DNA from: Rheum nobile | Lineage: Eukaryota; Streptophyta; Magnoliopsida; Caryophyllales; Polygonaceae | DNA: 64,000 nucleotides | Assembly (NCBI GenBank): GCA_027886185.1 | Contig: WOAB01000589.1 | Location: 4,655,001-4,719,000, forward strand | Direction of reading: 5' to 3' | In this document: positions 10,980-22,245 of the stretch, piece after piece | Layout of the letters: each line of letters starts with the position of its first letter | Position numbering within the stretch: position 1 is the stretch's first letter | The notes under the pieces: generated by a model | What the model was told of the DNA's origin: nothing | The model's input: the letters and a program-made list of their open reading frames with translations, nothing else | Databases searched by the model: none | Program-made: the position numbers and the translations under genes

Positions 10980-11500
10980 TTGAAAAGAAAAACTAAAAAA
11001 AATCTTAATCCTACTATCACACTAATTATTCCCAAATCTCGTACTTTTCATCGTCTCTCTTTGTCCTCTGCTTCTGATGGACTCGTCCTCCGACCTCCAC
11101 TCCCTTCATCTTCCCCGTGGTCCTCCGACCTCTACTCCCTTCATATTTCCGTTAAACCTACTTTAATTTCTTCAGTTTGGCACTGCTTCCTTCACCGGAA
11201 TTCTCCCATCGCCTCCGCCCTCAACCTGCGCAGCCGAGCAAGGCTCCATCTCTGGCCCTCCGCTCCGCCTCCTTCGTCATCGGCACAGGCAGAGCAAGGC
11301 TAATTCTCACAATCCCTCTTCTTTCTCCGCTTCTGAGGACAACTCGTTCACCTCGCCGACTCCTCCTCCTCCACTGACGCCGGCGACCCTTCCTCCGTTG
11401 ACACCGACGACTACTTTGGATCGAGTGGTGCATATTTTCTCTCCAACCACTCACAACACAATTACTCTTTCACGTTGTGCCCACCTTATTCCAACCCTAA
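10980..11500 (+). other. GC/CT-rich gene-like segment inside the Mutator-like element, origin unknown
   Basis: Base composition jumps to GC- and CT-rich just inside the left terminal repeat. Several overlapping short frames read Ser/Pro/Leu-rich peptides. It resembles the 5' part of a plant gene but I recognise no domain. A captured host fragment is the likeliest explanation, by analogy with the fragments at 12098 and 12298. Confidence 0.35.
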
Positions 11501-12097
11501 TCTGTGGGTTTCAAATCTAGAAATTGCTCGTGGGTTTCAAATCTAGAATTGCCTATATGTTGGAATTCATATTCCTCCTTTTTTCCAATATATGGGTTTC
11601 AAATCTAGAAATTGCTTGTGGCTGGATCAATCTCTTCACTTGGAAGACTTCATTTCCATACCCCAACCTAAACGTCTACGATTCGTGGAATTCAGGTGAC
11701 ATCTCTCCGCTTTTGCTGCTGTAACTTGATAAGTTGAAGTTTCAATGTTTTGTGTAAAGATAGAGTAATGATTATGGCCTTCATTGATAATACTAGAAGA
11801 TATTCATTAGTTATAATACCTTATTTGGGTACTATCTCTTCTCAGAACTAGAATTTTAGTGGCGAATCAGATTCTTTTAAAGTTGTTCAATGCAGCTAGG
11901 CATGTGTTTGGAATGTAAAATGCAACTTGAATTTTGTTGATTCGGTGTTAATGTGTCGTATATCTTATCCATGTGTTTTGAATGTGTAATGCAACTTGAA
12001 TTTTGTTGATTCAGAGTCAATGTGTCGTATACTCGTATATCATATCCATGTGGATTGACTCCATTTGTTGTATATTAATTTTCTCGATGGATTGATC

Positions 12098-12215
12098 TGA
12101 TGGGAGAAAAGATCTCCACATAGGTGAAGGCTGTCAATGTAGAAGTCGAAGCTTATTGGTCGAGCTTGTTTGCCAAGCTTGTGGAGAAGAGAAACGTGGA
12201 TGAATGCTGTTTTTT
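12098..12215 (+). pseudogene. Captured fragment resembling 60S acidic ribosomal protein P1
   Basis: The translation contains GEKIST, a stop (TAG at 12121-12123), then VKAVNVEVEAYWSSLFAKL and VEKRNVDE. This matches the N-terminal domain of eukaryotic P1, where a KIS-T-VKAA-V-VE-YW-LFAKL-EKR pattern is characteristic. P1 forms the ribosomal stalk that recruits translation factors. Only about 35 codons survive; the hinge and acidic C-terminal tail are absent. Lying inside a Mutator-like element with a 9-bp target duplication, it is best read as a captured exon. The family match comes from remembered family patterns, not a database search. Confidence 0.65.
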
Positions 12216-12297
12216 TTTATAAAAAAAAGTATCTCTTTTGTTAATTTTGTTATATGTTGTACACAGATGAGCTTCCATATTGCAGCTCTGTCTGGAA

Positions 12298-12354
12298 GAC
12301 TTGAATCCTAGGGATCATTTTGAGATTCAGTGGAGAAGAAACAAAGACTATCGG
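12298..12354 (+). pseudogene. Captured fragment resembling a plant F-box protein
   Basis: The frame reads DLNPRDHFEIQWRRNKDYR. This resembles the conserved DHFEIQWRRNKE segment in the C-terminal half of a small group of plant F-box proteins. It is only 19 codons, and the following sequence departs from the family. It probably came with the neighbouring P1-like fragment when the host element formed. The assignment is from memory and moderately uncertain. Confidence 0.45.
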
Positions 12355-13319
12355 TTGATTACTTGTATAAATCCGTCTATTTCCTTGTATTTACAGTGTC
12401 TAGAGCAATATGATCATTACTTGATCCCTTCCTCATGGTTCTGACATGAGCAGCAAATGGATCAAAAGATATTGACGGATTTGCAACAACAGTTGACTGT
12501 AGAGACAAAGCACCAGTGTGAAGCATGCATGTATAGACATTAAAGGAGGCAATGGTAATGCAGAGGGACTGCTACTTCAAAGAATTTTTATGAGCCTATT
12601 AGCATTCGTCACTGCTCACTCGAAAGGCTTCTTTCTTGGCCGTGGAAGGCGAATCGCTGGCTTCATTACTCCATCGCATTCTTTCAAGATTTAAGATCGA
12701 TAACTTTTCAATTTCATTATCTTTTGGACCAAATTCTGAATATTCCCCGCCAAAGAAAGTTTTTGTTGGTAATTGTGTATATTGCTATTGTACTTGTGTA
12801 TATTGCTACTAAGTAGTGAACCTATCTAAATACAAGCTCATACTTACAGACCCATGATTGTGGAATACAAATTGGAAAGGGTGATATGATGCACAATTGC
12901 TTATAAGGTAGGTCAGGCTAAGTATTTGTCTTTTCAGATCTGAAGCAATGAGAATGATACTCATTTGTCCTTGACAGCAAGTAACATAGTGGTATACTGG
13001 TATTAGATTAGTATGATGTCTTACAATTGATTAATTTAGAGCTGTTATGGGATCAGGTTGGGTAATTCCCGTGTGCCTATATGATTCACAGAATGCTCTT
13101 GGTTGCTCTTGAAAAAATTGAAACCTCCTAAGTCATAGTTCTCTTATCAAAGTTACTAACATTTCAAACATCATTTTTGTAAATTTATATTGAATGGTTT
13201 GCTTGGTTTAAGACATATTTCGCTTATCAAAACTTGTAAATATTTTGAGTGGTTATCAATTCAACGAGAATCACAACTAATAAATGCAAATTTAAGTGTT
13301 TCAAATTTTAAAGTTAGTT

Positions 13320-15990
13320 AATATAACAGAGTAATGACCTGACTACGTACAAATGTGGAATAATAAAGTGAATATTTCTCTAAAATTTAAAATTGACTAA
13401 CATTTGAAATTTTGTTATATAATAGAGCATTGGCCTGAATTCGTATACACGTGGTCTGACTTCGTACAAATGTCGCCTGATAAAGTTTTAAATGTCTGAG
13501 CAATATTCACTGTTATGTAACAAAATTTACGAAAATGAAGTTTTAAATGCTTGTTTTTTAATTTATAGATTAAAATAGATGTTATAATCGATCTTTATAG
13601 GTCCGTTTATATATCATTTTTAAAAAGTTGGTTGGTTCCGTAATGAGACACAAGATCAATTAACATATAAATATTCTTGTATTCAATCGATGTATACCAT
13701 GCTTTCAAGCTCATTAGACGATAGATGATCTATGTACTGAGGAGATTTACACCCAACAGTTAGTATTCATATCAGGGAGAGTTGATGGTTTTCTAGTGTG
13801 AAAAGGCTGCAAATTGGTCCTTTTCTTAACGTGGCTAAGAAACGAGTTTAATTAACAGAAGAAATAGGGACAAAAACAAAACCGATAAGGAAGCTAAAAC
13901 GTACTCCACCTACATTTCTATTCCAAATGATAAGTTGCAAACATAACAGATGGGATCTTGAAATTTTGGTCCATATTGTATATTACCAGGTATTTAGCAG
14001 AGGTAACTAATAATTATTCACTGACATAAGCAACAATATCAAAAAAACTATCAATAGATGTGCTATAACTGAATTGATCGAAAACAACATTAATTACATG
14101 CAAATCTGTTGTTGAATTGCGCTCCATTTGTCAAGCAAACCGTGCAGTATGCTTTTTAAAACTGGTATGCGCTCCATTTGTCAACATTAATTATGCCCTT
14201 TCAGAGTCAAATTGAGAAGCAAAACTCATACAGTTTACTTTATCAGACCACATTTATAGTTTATCAGGCCATATTTATACGAAGTCAGGTCAATGCTCTA
14301 TTATATCACAAATTTTCAAATGTACGTTAGCAAATTTTAAATTTCAGAGCAATATTGACTTTATCGGGCCACATTTGTACATTGTCAAGTACAAATGTGG
14401 CCTGATAAAGTGAATATATTGCTCTGGCATTTAAAATCGGCTAACATTTGAAATTTTGTGATATATATCAGAGCATTGACATGACTTCGTATAAATATGG
14501 CCTGATAAATTGAATATTTCTCTGAAATTTAAAATCGGCTAACATTTCAAATTTAAAGTTAATATAACAGAGCATTGACCTGACTATATAAAAATATGGC
14601 CTACCTGACTACATACAAATTTAAAGTTAATATAACAGAGCATTGACCTGATCCTCTACACAAACTTTAATTTATTACTGTAGTTGCTTGATATATAGCA
14701 GACCTTGTTCATATATTACTGTAGTTGCTTGATACGGCCCATGTAATCCTGATCCTCTACACAAAGACTAACCGGCTTGGCATCAAAACCGGGACCATTA
14801 GCTAATGTTTTGAAGGAGAGTAATGATTATCTCCTCAAGGGGCAATGTTTACAATCTACATTTGTCATCACTACTCACCTTGTTTCTCTTACTCAAATTT
14901 TTTACAATCTACGTGTAAAATTTTTTACAAAAGTTTTGAAGGAGAGTAACAAAGTAATGACCTGACAACGTATAAATGTGGCCTGATAGAGTGAATATTT
15001 CTCTGAAATTTGAAATTGGCTAACATATGAAATGTTGTGATATAACAAAAAGTTGACCTGACTTCGAATAAATGTGGCCTGACTTCATATAAATGTGGTT
15101 TGATAAAGTACATAATGCTCTGTTATGTAACAAAATTTACGAAAATAAAGTTTTAAATGTTAGACGATTTTAAATGTCAGAACAATATTTAGTTTATCAC
15201 ACCACATTTATACCAAGTCATGTCAATGATGTGTTATATCACAAAATTTATAGAAATGAAATTTCAAATGTTGAAACCACATTTATATTGCCTTTAAATT
15301 TGAAACCACATTTATATTGCCTTTAAATTTGAAACCAACGTTGGTTGGTGTCTTTATGAAACATTTTATGCAAGTTTATGGTCAAAAGTCAAACTCATGA
15401 AACATTTTATTTATTTATTTTTAAAAGCAACTTTTTATATGAAAATTGGACCTCACATATCCCATTAGGTTATTACAGACTAGTCCTTCATAGAAGAACA
15501 TGAGATTGAGAAGGATAATGATATTTCACCCCATAAAACACAAGCCTCTAGATTCATTTTTTTTGTCACAAAATCGATTTTTTGATGGTCGTTAGTGTTT
15601 CTTATTACGGAACCAACCAAGTATGAATGGTGGTTTAAGGCATATTTCTCTTATCAAAACTCATAAATATTATGAGTGGTTATCAATTCAACGAGAATCA
15701 TAACTAATAAATGCAAACTTAAGTGTTTCAAATTTAAAGTTAATATAACAGAGTAATAACCAGACAACGTACAAATATGGCCTGATAAAGTGATTATTGC
15801 TCTGACATTTAAAATCGGCTAACATTTAAAATTTTGTGATATAACAGAGCATTGACCTGACTACGTATAAATGTGGCCTGATAAAGTGAATATTGCTCTG
15901 ACATTTAAAATCGGCTAACATTTGAAATTTTGTGATATAATAGAGCATTGACCTGACTTTGTATAAATGTGGCCCGATAAAGTACATAAA
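13320..15990. repeat. Cluster of dispersed direct and inverted copies of a roughly 100-bp unit
   Basis: Blocks such as TGGCCTGATAAAGTGAATAT, TTTAAAATCGGCTAACATTT, AACAGAGCATTGACCTGACT and the reverse form CCACATTTATAC recur at about 13330-13510, 14230-14650, 14950-15130, 15170-15260 and 15740-15990, in both orientations. A second local duplication (CCTGATCCTCTACACAAA and TTACTGTAGTTGCTTGATA) lies at 14645-14770. No coding frame is supported. The pattern suggests an expanding satellite-like repeat or repeated insertion of one small element. Confidence 0.75.
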
Positions 15991-16002
15991 TGAGGGAGGG
16001 AT

Positions 16003-16356
16003 CTATATATAATTTAAGAGTCCAGGTTTTCCATGCACAAAGCGGGCCGATACGGAGGTGATTCGATGTCGTTCGGAGATGATTTCAAACGATTCAAGAG
16101 GCGGGTTTAAGTAACTTGAGCATGACGAATACGATGGTGTGGTTAGATTTTGAATTTGATGAATCGAAACGTGATTTACTTGGAGTCGAACAAGGCCTGG
16201 TCGTGACATATATATGTTCGTATAAATGTGGCTTGGAATGAAGTTTCCATCCATTGTGAACTCAAGGATGATTGGCTTCAATGTATCCAACAAAAAAGAT
16301 GAATTTCTGGCTTCCATTTTGTTTAGCACAAGCACATATATCAGATAACAAAACAT
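16003..16356 (-). other. 117-codon open frame, unsupported
   Basis: An open frame next to the repeat cluster. I see no domain, signal or conserved neighbour. It could be part of a captured gene, but nothing in the sequence shows it is translated. Confidence 0.15.
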
Positions 16357-16789
16357 AAATCCTCCATTGCAATTTTCTTAACTGAGCCACATAAATTTTC
16401 AACTGCTTTTCCCAATTCCCACTTCCTAAACTTCATACACTAGAACAATTAAGAAGAGGTCCAGAGAACAACAAACTCACTCATGTTTATGTACTAAACC
16501 TACTTCCTAGCCAATTTAAAAGTTCATGCTTATACCCTAACAAGTTGAAAAGAGATAAAAGTCACCCAAAAAAACAAAATAGCACAAGAGAAATCCCAAT
16601 TTGTCAATGCAACAAAACAAAAAACCCAGATCCAGAACAAACCAAACAAACTCCAGCTACATCACTATCTTAAAAGGCTACAAAACCCGGAAGTTTCCTC
16701 AGAAACAAATCAACAATCTGATAACAAAATTATAATCAATGTAGTCACATAAGATAAAATTAAAGGCTCAAGATGATTTTTTTAGCAAT

Positions 16790-17612
16790 TTACATAGAAA
16801 TCATACCTGAATTGAAGCAACATGAACCCCTCTTATTCCAGTTCACAACTACTACCCAGGAAAAAAATGGTGGAACTAGAAATACCTCTTGATGATTGAA
16901 AAGGGCGAAGGAATAACACAAGTACAAAACCCTAAAAAACAAAATTGGAGAATGAGGAAAGGTCATAAAGATTTCGCATACACACATGTGAAAGAGACCA
17001 CAGCTATCTGCCACTGTCTTGAACGAGTAGCCATCAGGATTATCAACAGAAGCTCCAGCACTAAGTGCAGTTGACAAAGGAAACGAGCACATACATCGAA
17101 TGCTCGAGTACTTCATGGGTTGTAGGTGCAGGCAAGAAGTCATCGACAACAACCTCCTTGTTCTCGTTTTTCTTGTCTGAAAAGAGGGAAACACAGAAAC
17201 AAAGCAATAACCCAAAAAATGCCACACGACTCGCATAGATCTGAGCCCTAAAACCAGGCGACATGGAGGGATCGGGAGAAAGGCCGCCACCGGTGGACTG
17301 GGGGTGGATCGGGAGGCTGTTCAGGCGGTGGTAGGAGGAGGAGGAGCGGTGGTGGATGTAGAGGCGGGAGGAGAAGATAAAGAGAGAGAGCTGGGGGAAT
17401 TGGCGGCCTTCGAGGAAGAGGCAAAGCAGGGAGGTCTGGATAACATGGGAGGTACCTTGAGAAGCACTCGTCGGCCAGGTTCGCGATGCAGATGGAGGTC
17501 GAAGAGCCAGCAGGTCGGACAGCCAGCAGACGAGGCCGCCAAAGGAGGCCGTCGTGGAGAAGTCGATGGGATGAGGGGGAGAAGCCTAAACCTGTTATCA
17601 ATCAATTTTTAA
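16790..17612 (-). other. Gene-like, GC-rich segment near the right end of the Mutator-like element
   Basis: Read on the minus strand, 17612 to about 17230 is GC-rich with Pro/Leu/Ser-rich frames. It then passes into a frame with a hydrophobic run (about 17190-17230, VAFFGLLLCFCVSLF) followed by a Lys/Glu-rich part. Length, composition and the position just inside a terminal repeat fit captured host exons. I do not recognise the parent gene, and no single frame stays open throughout. Confidence 0.3.
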
Positions 17613-17799
17613 ATGTAATTAGCATTTATTAAGAGTATAATTTTCACAAAAGAAAAGATAAAAGAAAATATAAATTTATCTTTTTCTAAAAATAAACTTT
17701 TGCAGTTTTATGGTATTCTTACAATATTTTTTAAAATCTGATATTTTTGCAAACACCCTTTTAAAAGTTGGTATTTTTTACAATTCCACCTTAATAATA

Positions 17800-18675
17800 A
17801 AGAGACTGAAAATTGAACGAACCTATACATAGAAATTCAACAGAAGAATTGAAAAAGAAGAAGAAGAATACACACCAAAGTCTTGGATATAGAAAGGCCA
17901 TTGAATGATATATTCCATGAATTTTATTGAAACAATCGAATTTATGTGAAAGAAACCCATACGAATTCCATTTGAAAATTATGCAATAAGAATTATAAGA
18001 TACCCTAAAGATGTTCGAGTGATTAAGACCTCCCACGTTTGTAGAAAATTAATTCAAAGCTCTAATTATTATTTGAAAACTACATGGAAATTTAAAAGAG
18101 TTTCACAACTGCCTTGTAGTAGGCGCCAAGGGTTTCAAAACTGTTGAAAAATTGATCTCAAGCTTATTGTCATCAATTTCGTTATCCGGATTCATCTCCC
18201 TCTCAATAGATCAATTTGATCGTCGGTGCTTCAAAGTGAGTTTGAAGGCGTAGGTGGGGATGTTTATGAAGAGATTACTTTCACATTTTTGGGAGGAAGA
18301 AAAGTTGGTTGTTGCAATGTGGATAGAGTGAGAAGCGGTTTTGGAATCAATCGATAGAAGAAGATTTGCAGATCTTGGATTAACAGAGATAAAAATGGAA
18401 GTAAATGAGAGGAAATAATAAGAGAATTGGAACATGGATTATTCGAATCAAGAGGTAAGAGAAAAAAGGAAATTAAGAAATCAAATGGGGATGGAGAACA
18501 GATTTGCTATAATGGTAAGGTAGAATTAGTAAATCTTTGATTTATAATTAATTAAATAAATAAAAAAATAAAAAATAAGAGGCTGACACATGGCGTGTAA
18601 TGGTCTGTCTTAATTAAGAGATGCCATGTGGCTTAGAAATGTTTTGTTTTAGTAAATATATAGTAGATAATTTAA
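17800..18675. other. Unassigned AT-rich sequence
   Basis: Between the Mutator-like element and the small LTR element. Short minus-strand frames (17791-18036, 18211-18435) have no recognisable domain. Nothing further is supported. Confidence 0.4.
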
Positions 18676-19574
18676 TAATGTAAGTCAATCTTGTTGGGTA
18701 AGCCAACTTGGAGCTCAAGCTATGTAATCTTATAGCTAAGGCTATGCTATCTCAAGGGAAATTTCACCAAAGTATCTTGTCTCTCAAGTCATGGATTCTG
18801 ACCTCTCCGTCGCCCCCTCCTATTGCGCCAGCTCCTCCAACCTCAAAGCCGACTCTCTGCGGCGCTGGCTACTCCGACATCAAATCCACCTCTCCAAAGC
18901 GTTGCCTTCTCCGACTTCAAAACAGCCTCTTTGAAGTGCTGGCTCCTCCGACGTGAAAGTCGCATCTCTGAAGCCCTGGCTCCTCCGACATCAAAGTCGC
19001 CTCTCCCAAGTGCTGGCTCCTCGAACCTCAAGCCGCCTCTTCAATGTGCCGGCTCCTCCAACCTCAAGCCGCCTCTTCGAAGCGCTGGCTCCTCCAACCT
19101 CAAAGTCGCATCTCTACAACGCCGACTCCTTCTCCTACTCGCCGGCTCGACTCTCCCCGAGTTCCAGCACAATGCCCTGACTTCTCATCCTCCTGCCTTG
19201 TCCTTAATGGCTCCCTCATTGTCAAGGCCTGCACACAAGTAGAATAAATTGGACAATCTCATTGTCCAGGAGGCAGTGGTTGGGTTCTTCATGCTCCCTC
19301 CACATATCAATCTATTTTCAGTTAATTTGCATTTCAGTCCATTGCATCTTTTCCCAGGGTCTGCCTCATTAACTGTTCCTTCTTTTTAGGTCCAGTCTCA
19401 AAAATTGGATTCCTCCAGTTTCGACTGCGGGGAATGTTAGAGTACTATTATATTATGTAATAGTGTTAGTCAAGCTTGTTGGGCAAGTCAACTTGGAGAC
19501 GAAGCTATGTAATCCTACAAGTATCCTACCTAATGAGAATGCTATCCTAAGAGAAATTTCACCAAAGTGTAACA
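18676..19574 (+). mobile_element. Small decayed non-autonomous LTR element (TRIM-like)
   Basis: A direct repeat of about 110 bp flanks the unit. Left copy about 18676-18780 and right copy 19435-19574 share CTTGTTGGG, CAACTTGGAG, AAGCTATGTAATC and GAAATTTCACCAAAGT. The right copy starts TGTTAGAG after a purine-rich TGCGGGGAA and ends TGTAACA, as a 3' LTR should. The left copy is degraded at its 5' side. The internal 650 bp carry a minisatellite and no retroviral-type protein, so it is non-autonomous. It lies directly upstream of the first P450 exon remnant. Confidence 0.55.
18810..19145 (+). repeat. Minisatellite of about eight 37-bp units
   Basis: Units of the form GCTCCTCCAACCTCAAAGYC followed by a variable CCTCTTYRAAGYGCTG. 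Because 37 is not a multiple of three, the repeat is read in all three frames in turn, which gives overlapping Ala/Pro/Ser-rich open frames. These are by-products of the repeat rather than evidence for a protein. Confidence 0.8.
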
Positions 19575-19741
19575 GGTTGGCGTACAGGGAAAGTAGCATG
19601 CCATTGGAGGGGCCGGTGGCAACGGTGAATGTGGGAGAAGCAGAGCTAATGAAGAAAGTTCTATTCAACTCCTCCGACTTCTTCAACTTTTATTTGAACA
19701 CCCTCACCTACATGCTTGTGCGAGGAGTTGTCACCTATGAT
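19575..19741 (+). pseudogene. P450 remnant: beta1/B-helix region up to the hAT1 insertion
   Basis: Encodes GPVATVNVGEAELMKKVLF through MLVRGVVTYD, matching the CYP72 segment before the C-helix. The exon start is uncertain (around 19595). The last 8 bases, CCTATGAT, are the hAT1 target duplication, and the frame continues without shift after the second copy at 32150-32157. Confidence 0.85.
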
Positions 19742-19756
19742 CAGAGGCGGATCTAC

Positions 19757-19782
19757 GGGGGGGGGGGGGGGGGGGGGGGGGG
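19757..19782 (+). repeat. G26 homopolymer next to the hAT1 left terminal repeat
   Basis: Twenty-six consecutive G start immediately after GGATCTAC. A second G-tract (15 G, A, 12 G) is at 21164-21191, at the start of the duplicated copy. A 24-C run sits at the matching end of hAT2 (33735-33758). Such tracts can form G-quadruplexes and may have unreliable assembled length. Confidence 0.9.
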
Positions 19783-22240
19783 CTAGGGGGGCGCCCGCCC
19801 CTACTTACCTCCTCCAGCGAGAAGCCTACCAGACTGGCGTTGAGCCCCCCCGGCGGTCGGCGGCATTGAAGAGCAGCAGGTCAGATGCGCTGAGCCCCCC
19901 CGGTGGCCGGCGCCATTGAAGAGCAGGCGAGCGGTCAGATCTGGAAAAACCACGCGCGAGGAAGAAGAAGACCCTTTGGGCCTTTGGCTGATGCACTTTT
20001 TTTTTTTTAATTGTTAAAACGACATTGTTTGGTTAAAAAATTTAAACAGATGCCCCTTATTTTTTTAATTTTTTTTAAAAGGAGCAGCTGTACCTATGCA
20101 ATAAAAAGGTGTTGACATTTTCGGGGAAGCTTCCAACAAGACCAACACTGCACGCCTTTTTCAAACAAAAACAAGAAGAAGCAGTGGTCGGTGGTCCAAC
20201 ACTCCGTCTCCAACACGGCGGTCGGCGGCATTGAAGAGCAGCAGGTCAGATGCGCTGAGCCCCCCCGGTGGCCGGCGCCATTGAAGAGCAGGCGAGCGGT
20301 CAGATCTGGAAAAACCACGCGCGAGGAAGAAGAAGACCCTTTGGGCCTTTGGCTGATGCACTTTTTTTTAAAAATTGTTAAAACGACGTCGTTTGGTTAA
20401 AAAATTTAAACAGCTGCCCCTTCTTTTTTTAATTTTTTTTAAAAGGAGCAACTGTACCTATGCAATAAAAAGGTGTTGACCTTTTCGGGGAAGCTTCTAA
20501 CAAGACCAACACTGCACGCCTTTTTCAAACAAAAACAAGAAGAAGCAGTGGTCGGTGGTCCAACACTCCGTCTCCAACACGCCGCACCGATCTCGGCTCC
20601 GACTCTCCGGCAAAATTCCGGCTTTCCAGACGCCGCCTGACGCCCACTGGCCACCGTCAACCAGTCCGCCGCCCACCGCCTCTCATTTAGTCAAAATTTG
20701 GTGAGTTTTAGTTGTTTTAATTTAGGGTTTAAGAAGTGAAAATTTGTATGAATTATATCTATTCTCGCTTAAAGATTACATAGTTTACATTAATAAGTTA
20801 ATTAATTAAAGAATCTTTAATAATATTGGATTCTAGTTTGGAATGTTTGTTTATATTTATTTTTTGGGGGAATTGATTGAAATGTTAAACATTGGACCAT
20901 TGGTTGAACACTTAATATTTTAATTGATGTTGTTTAAAATTGAATTGTTTATGTTTAGGGAAATGGATAAGTACATTATTCGGACTAAGAGGACAACAAT
21001 TTCCACTACGAATATGGGTGGATTAAATGAGTCTCAAGTTGATATGAATGTGGATGAGAGCCTCGAGTTGATATGAATGCGGGTGGATCGAATGAGCCTC
21101 AAATTGATATGAATGTGGGTGGACCAAATGAGTCTCAAGTTGATATGAATGTGGGTGGACCAAGGGGGGGGGGGGGGGAGGGGGGGGGGGGCTAGGGGGC
21201 GGCCGCCCCCGCTTACCTCCTCCAGCGAGAAGCCTACTAGACCGGCGTTGAGCCCCCCCCCCCCCGGCGGTCGGCGGCATTGAAGAGCAGCAGGTCAGAT
21301 GCGTTGAGCCCCCCCGGCGGCCGGCGGCATTGAAGAGCAGGCGAGTGGTCAGATCTGGAAAAACCAGGCGCGAGGAAGAAGAAGACCCTTTGGGCCTTTG
21401 GCTGATGCAATTTTTTTAAAAAAATTGTTAAAACGACGTCGTTTGGTAAAAAATTTTAAACAGCTGCCCCTTATTTTTTAAATTTTTTTTAAAGGAGCAG
21501 TTGTACCTATGCAATAAAAAGGTGTTGACCTTTTCGGGGAAGCTTCCAACAAGACCAACACTGCACGCCTTTTTCAAACAAAAACAAGAAGAAGCAGTGG
21601 TCGGTGGTCCAGCACTCCGTCTCCAGCACGCCGCACCGATCTCGGCTCCGACTCTTCGGCGAAATTCTGGCTTTCCAGACGCCGCCTGACGCCCACTGTC
21701 AACCAACCCGCCGCCCACCGCCTCTCATTTAGTCAAAATTTGGTGAGTTTTAGTTGTTTTAATTTAGGGTTTAAGAAGTGAAAATTTGTATGAATTATAT
21801 CTATTCTTGCTTAAAGATTACATAGTTTACATTAATAAGTTAATTAATTATAGAATCTATAATAATATTGGATTCTAGTTTGGAATGTTTGTTTATAGTT
21901 ATTTTTTGGGGGAATTGATTGAAATGTTAAACATTGGACCATTGGTTGAACACTTCATATTTTAATTGATGTTGTTTAAAATTGAATTGTTTATGTTTAG
22001 GGAAATGGATAAGTATATTATTCGGACTAAGAGGACGGAAATTTCCACTACGAATGTGGGTTGATTAAATGAGTCTCAAGTTGATATGAATGTGGATGGA
22101 GAGCCTCGAGTTGATATGAATGCGGGTGGATCGAATGAACCTCGAATTGATATGAATGTGGGTGGACTAAGTGAGCCTCAAGTTGATATGAATTTAGGTG
22201 GGTTGAGTGAATCCCAATATATTGATAACAATGTGGGTGG
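19783..22240 (+). repeat. Tandem duplication of the hAT1 5' region
   Basis: Copy 1 (19783-21163) and copy 2 (21192-22240) share the CTAGGGGGGC start, the TTACCTCCTCCAGCGAGAAG block, the CCTTTGGGCCTTTGGCTGAT block, the GCACGCCTTTTTCAAAC block and the ATGGATAAGTA exon. Copy 1 also contains an extra internal duplication (about 20097-20460 repeats 19840-20100). Copy 2 lacks the terminal inverted repeat; its homology begins inside the G-tract. The breakpoint therefore lies in a poly-G run. Confidence 0.85.
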
Positions 22241-22245
22241 ATGTA
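22040..22245 (+). repeat. Coding repeat in the transposase N-terminus
   Basis: Units of about 36-39 bp encode variants of VDMNVGGLSEPQ in one frame, at least five times. The same block appears once more in the upstream duplicate (about 21010-21163). Confidence 0.8.

Larger units (their letters stand above)
10808..17790. mobile_element. 7-kb Mutator-like element (Pack-MULE type) with host-gene fragments
   Basis: The ends are inverted copies: GGCCCAATTGCAAGAATACC at the left, and GGTGGAATTGTAAAAAATACC reading inwards from the right. Similarity continues for roughly 100 bp through runs such as TACCAACTTTT, TTGCAAAAA and GTATTGTAA. A perfect 9-bp direct repeat, TTAATAATA, flanks it (10799-10807 and 17791-17799), as expected for Mutator-family transposition. 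No transposase was found. Inside are gene-like segments near each end and fragments resembling ribosomal protein P1 and an F-box protein, so this looks like a gene-capturing non-autonomous element, later enlarged by repeats at 13320-15990. Confidence 0.85.

Noticed and set aside
19463..19919. Glycine-rich open frames running through the G26 tract
   Set aside because: The glycine run is the translated homopolymer at the hAT1 end. The frame joins P450 sequence to transposon sequence and is not a gene.
21023..21280. Proline-rich minus-strand frame with HSYQLE repeats
   Set aside because: Antisense reading of the transposase coding repeat and the G-tract.
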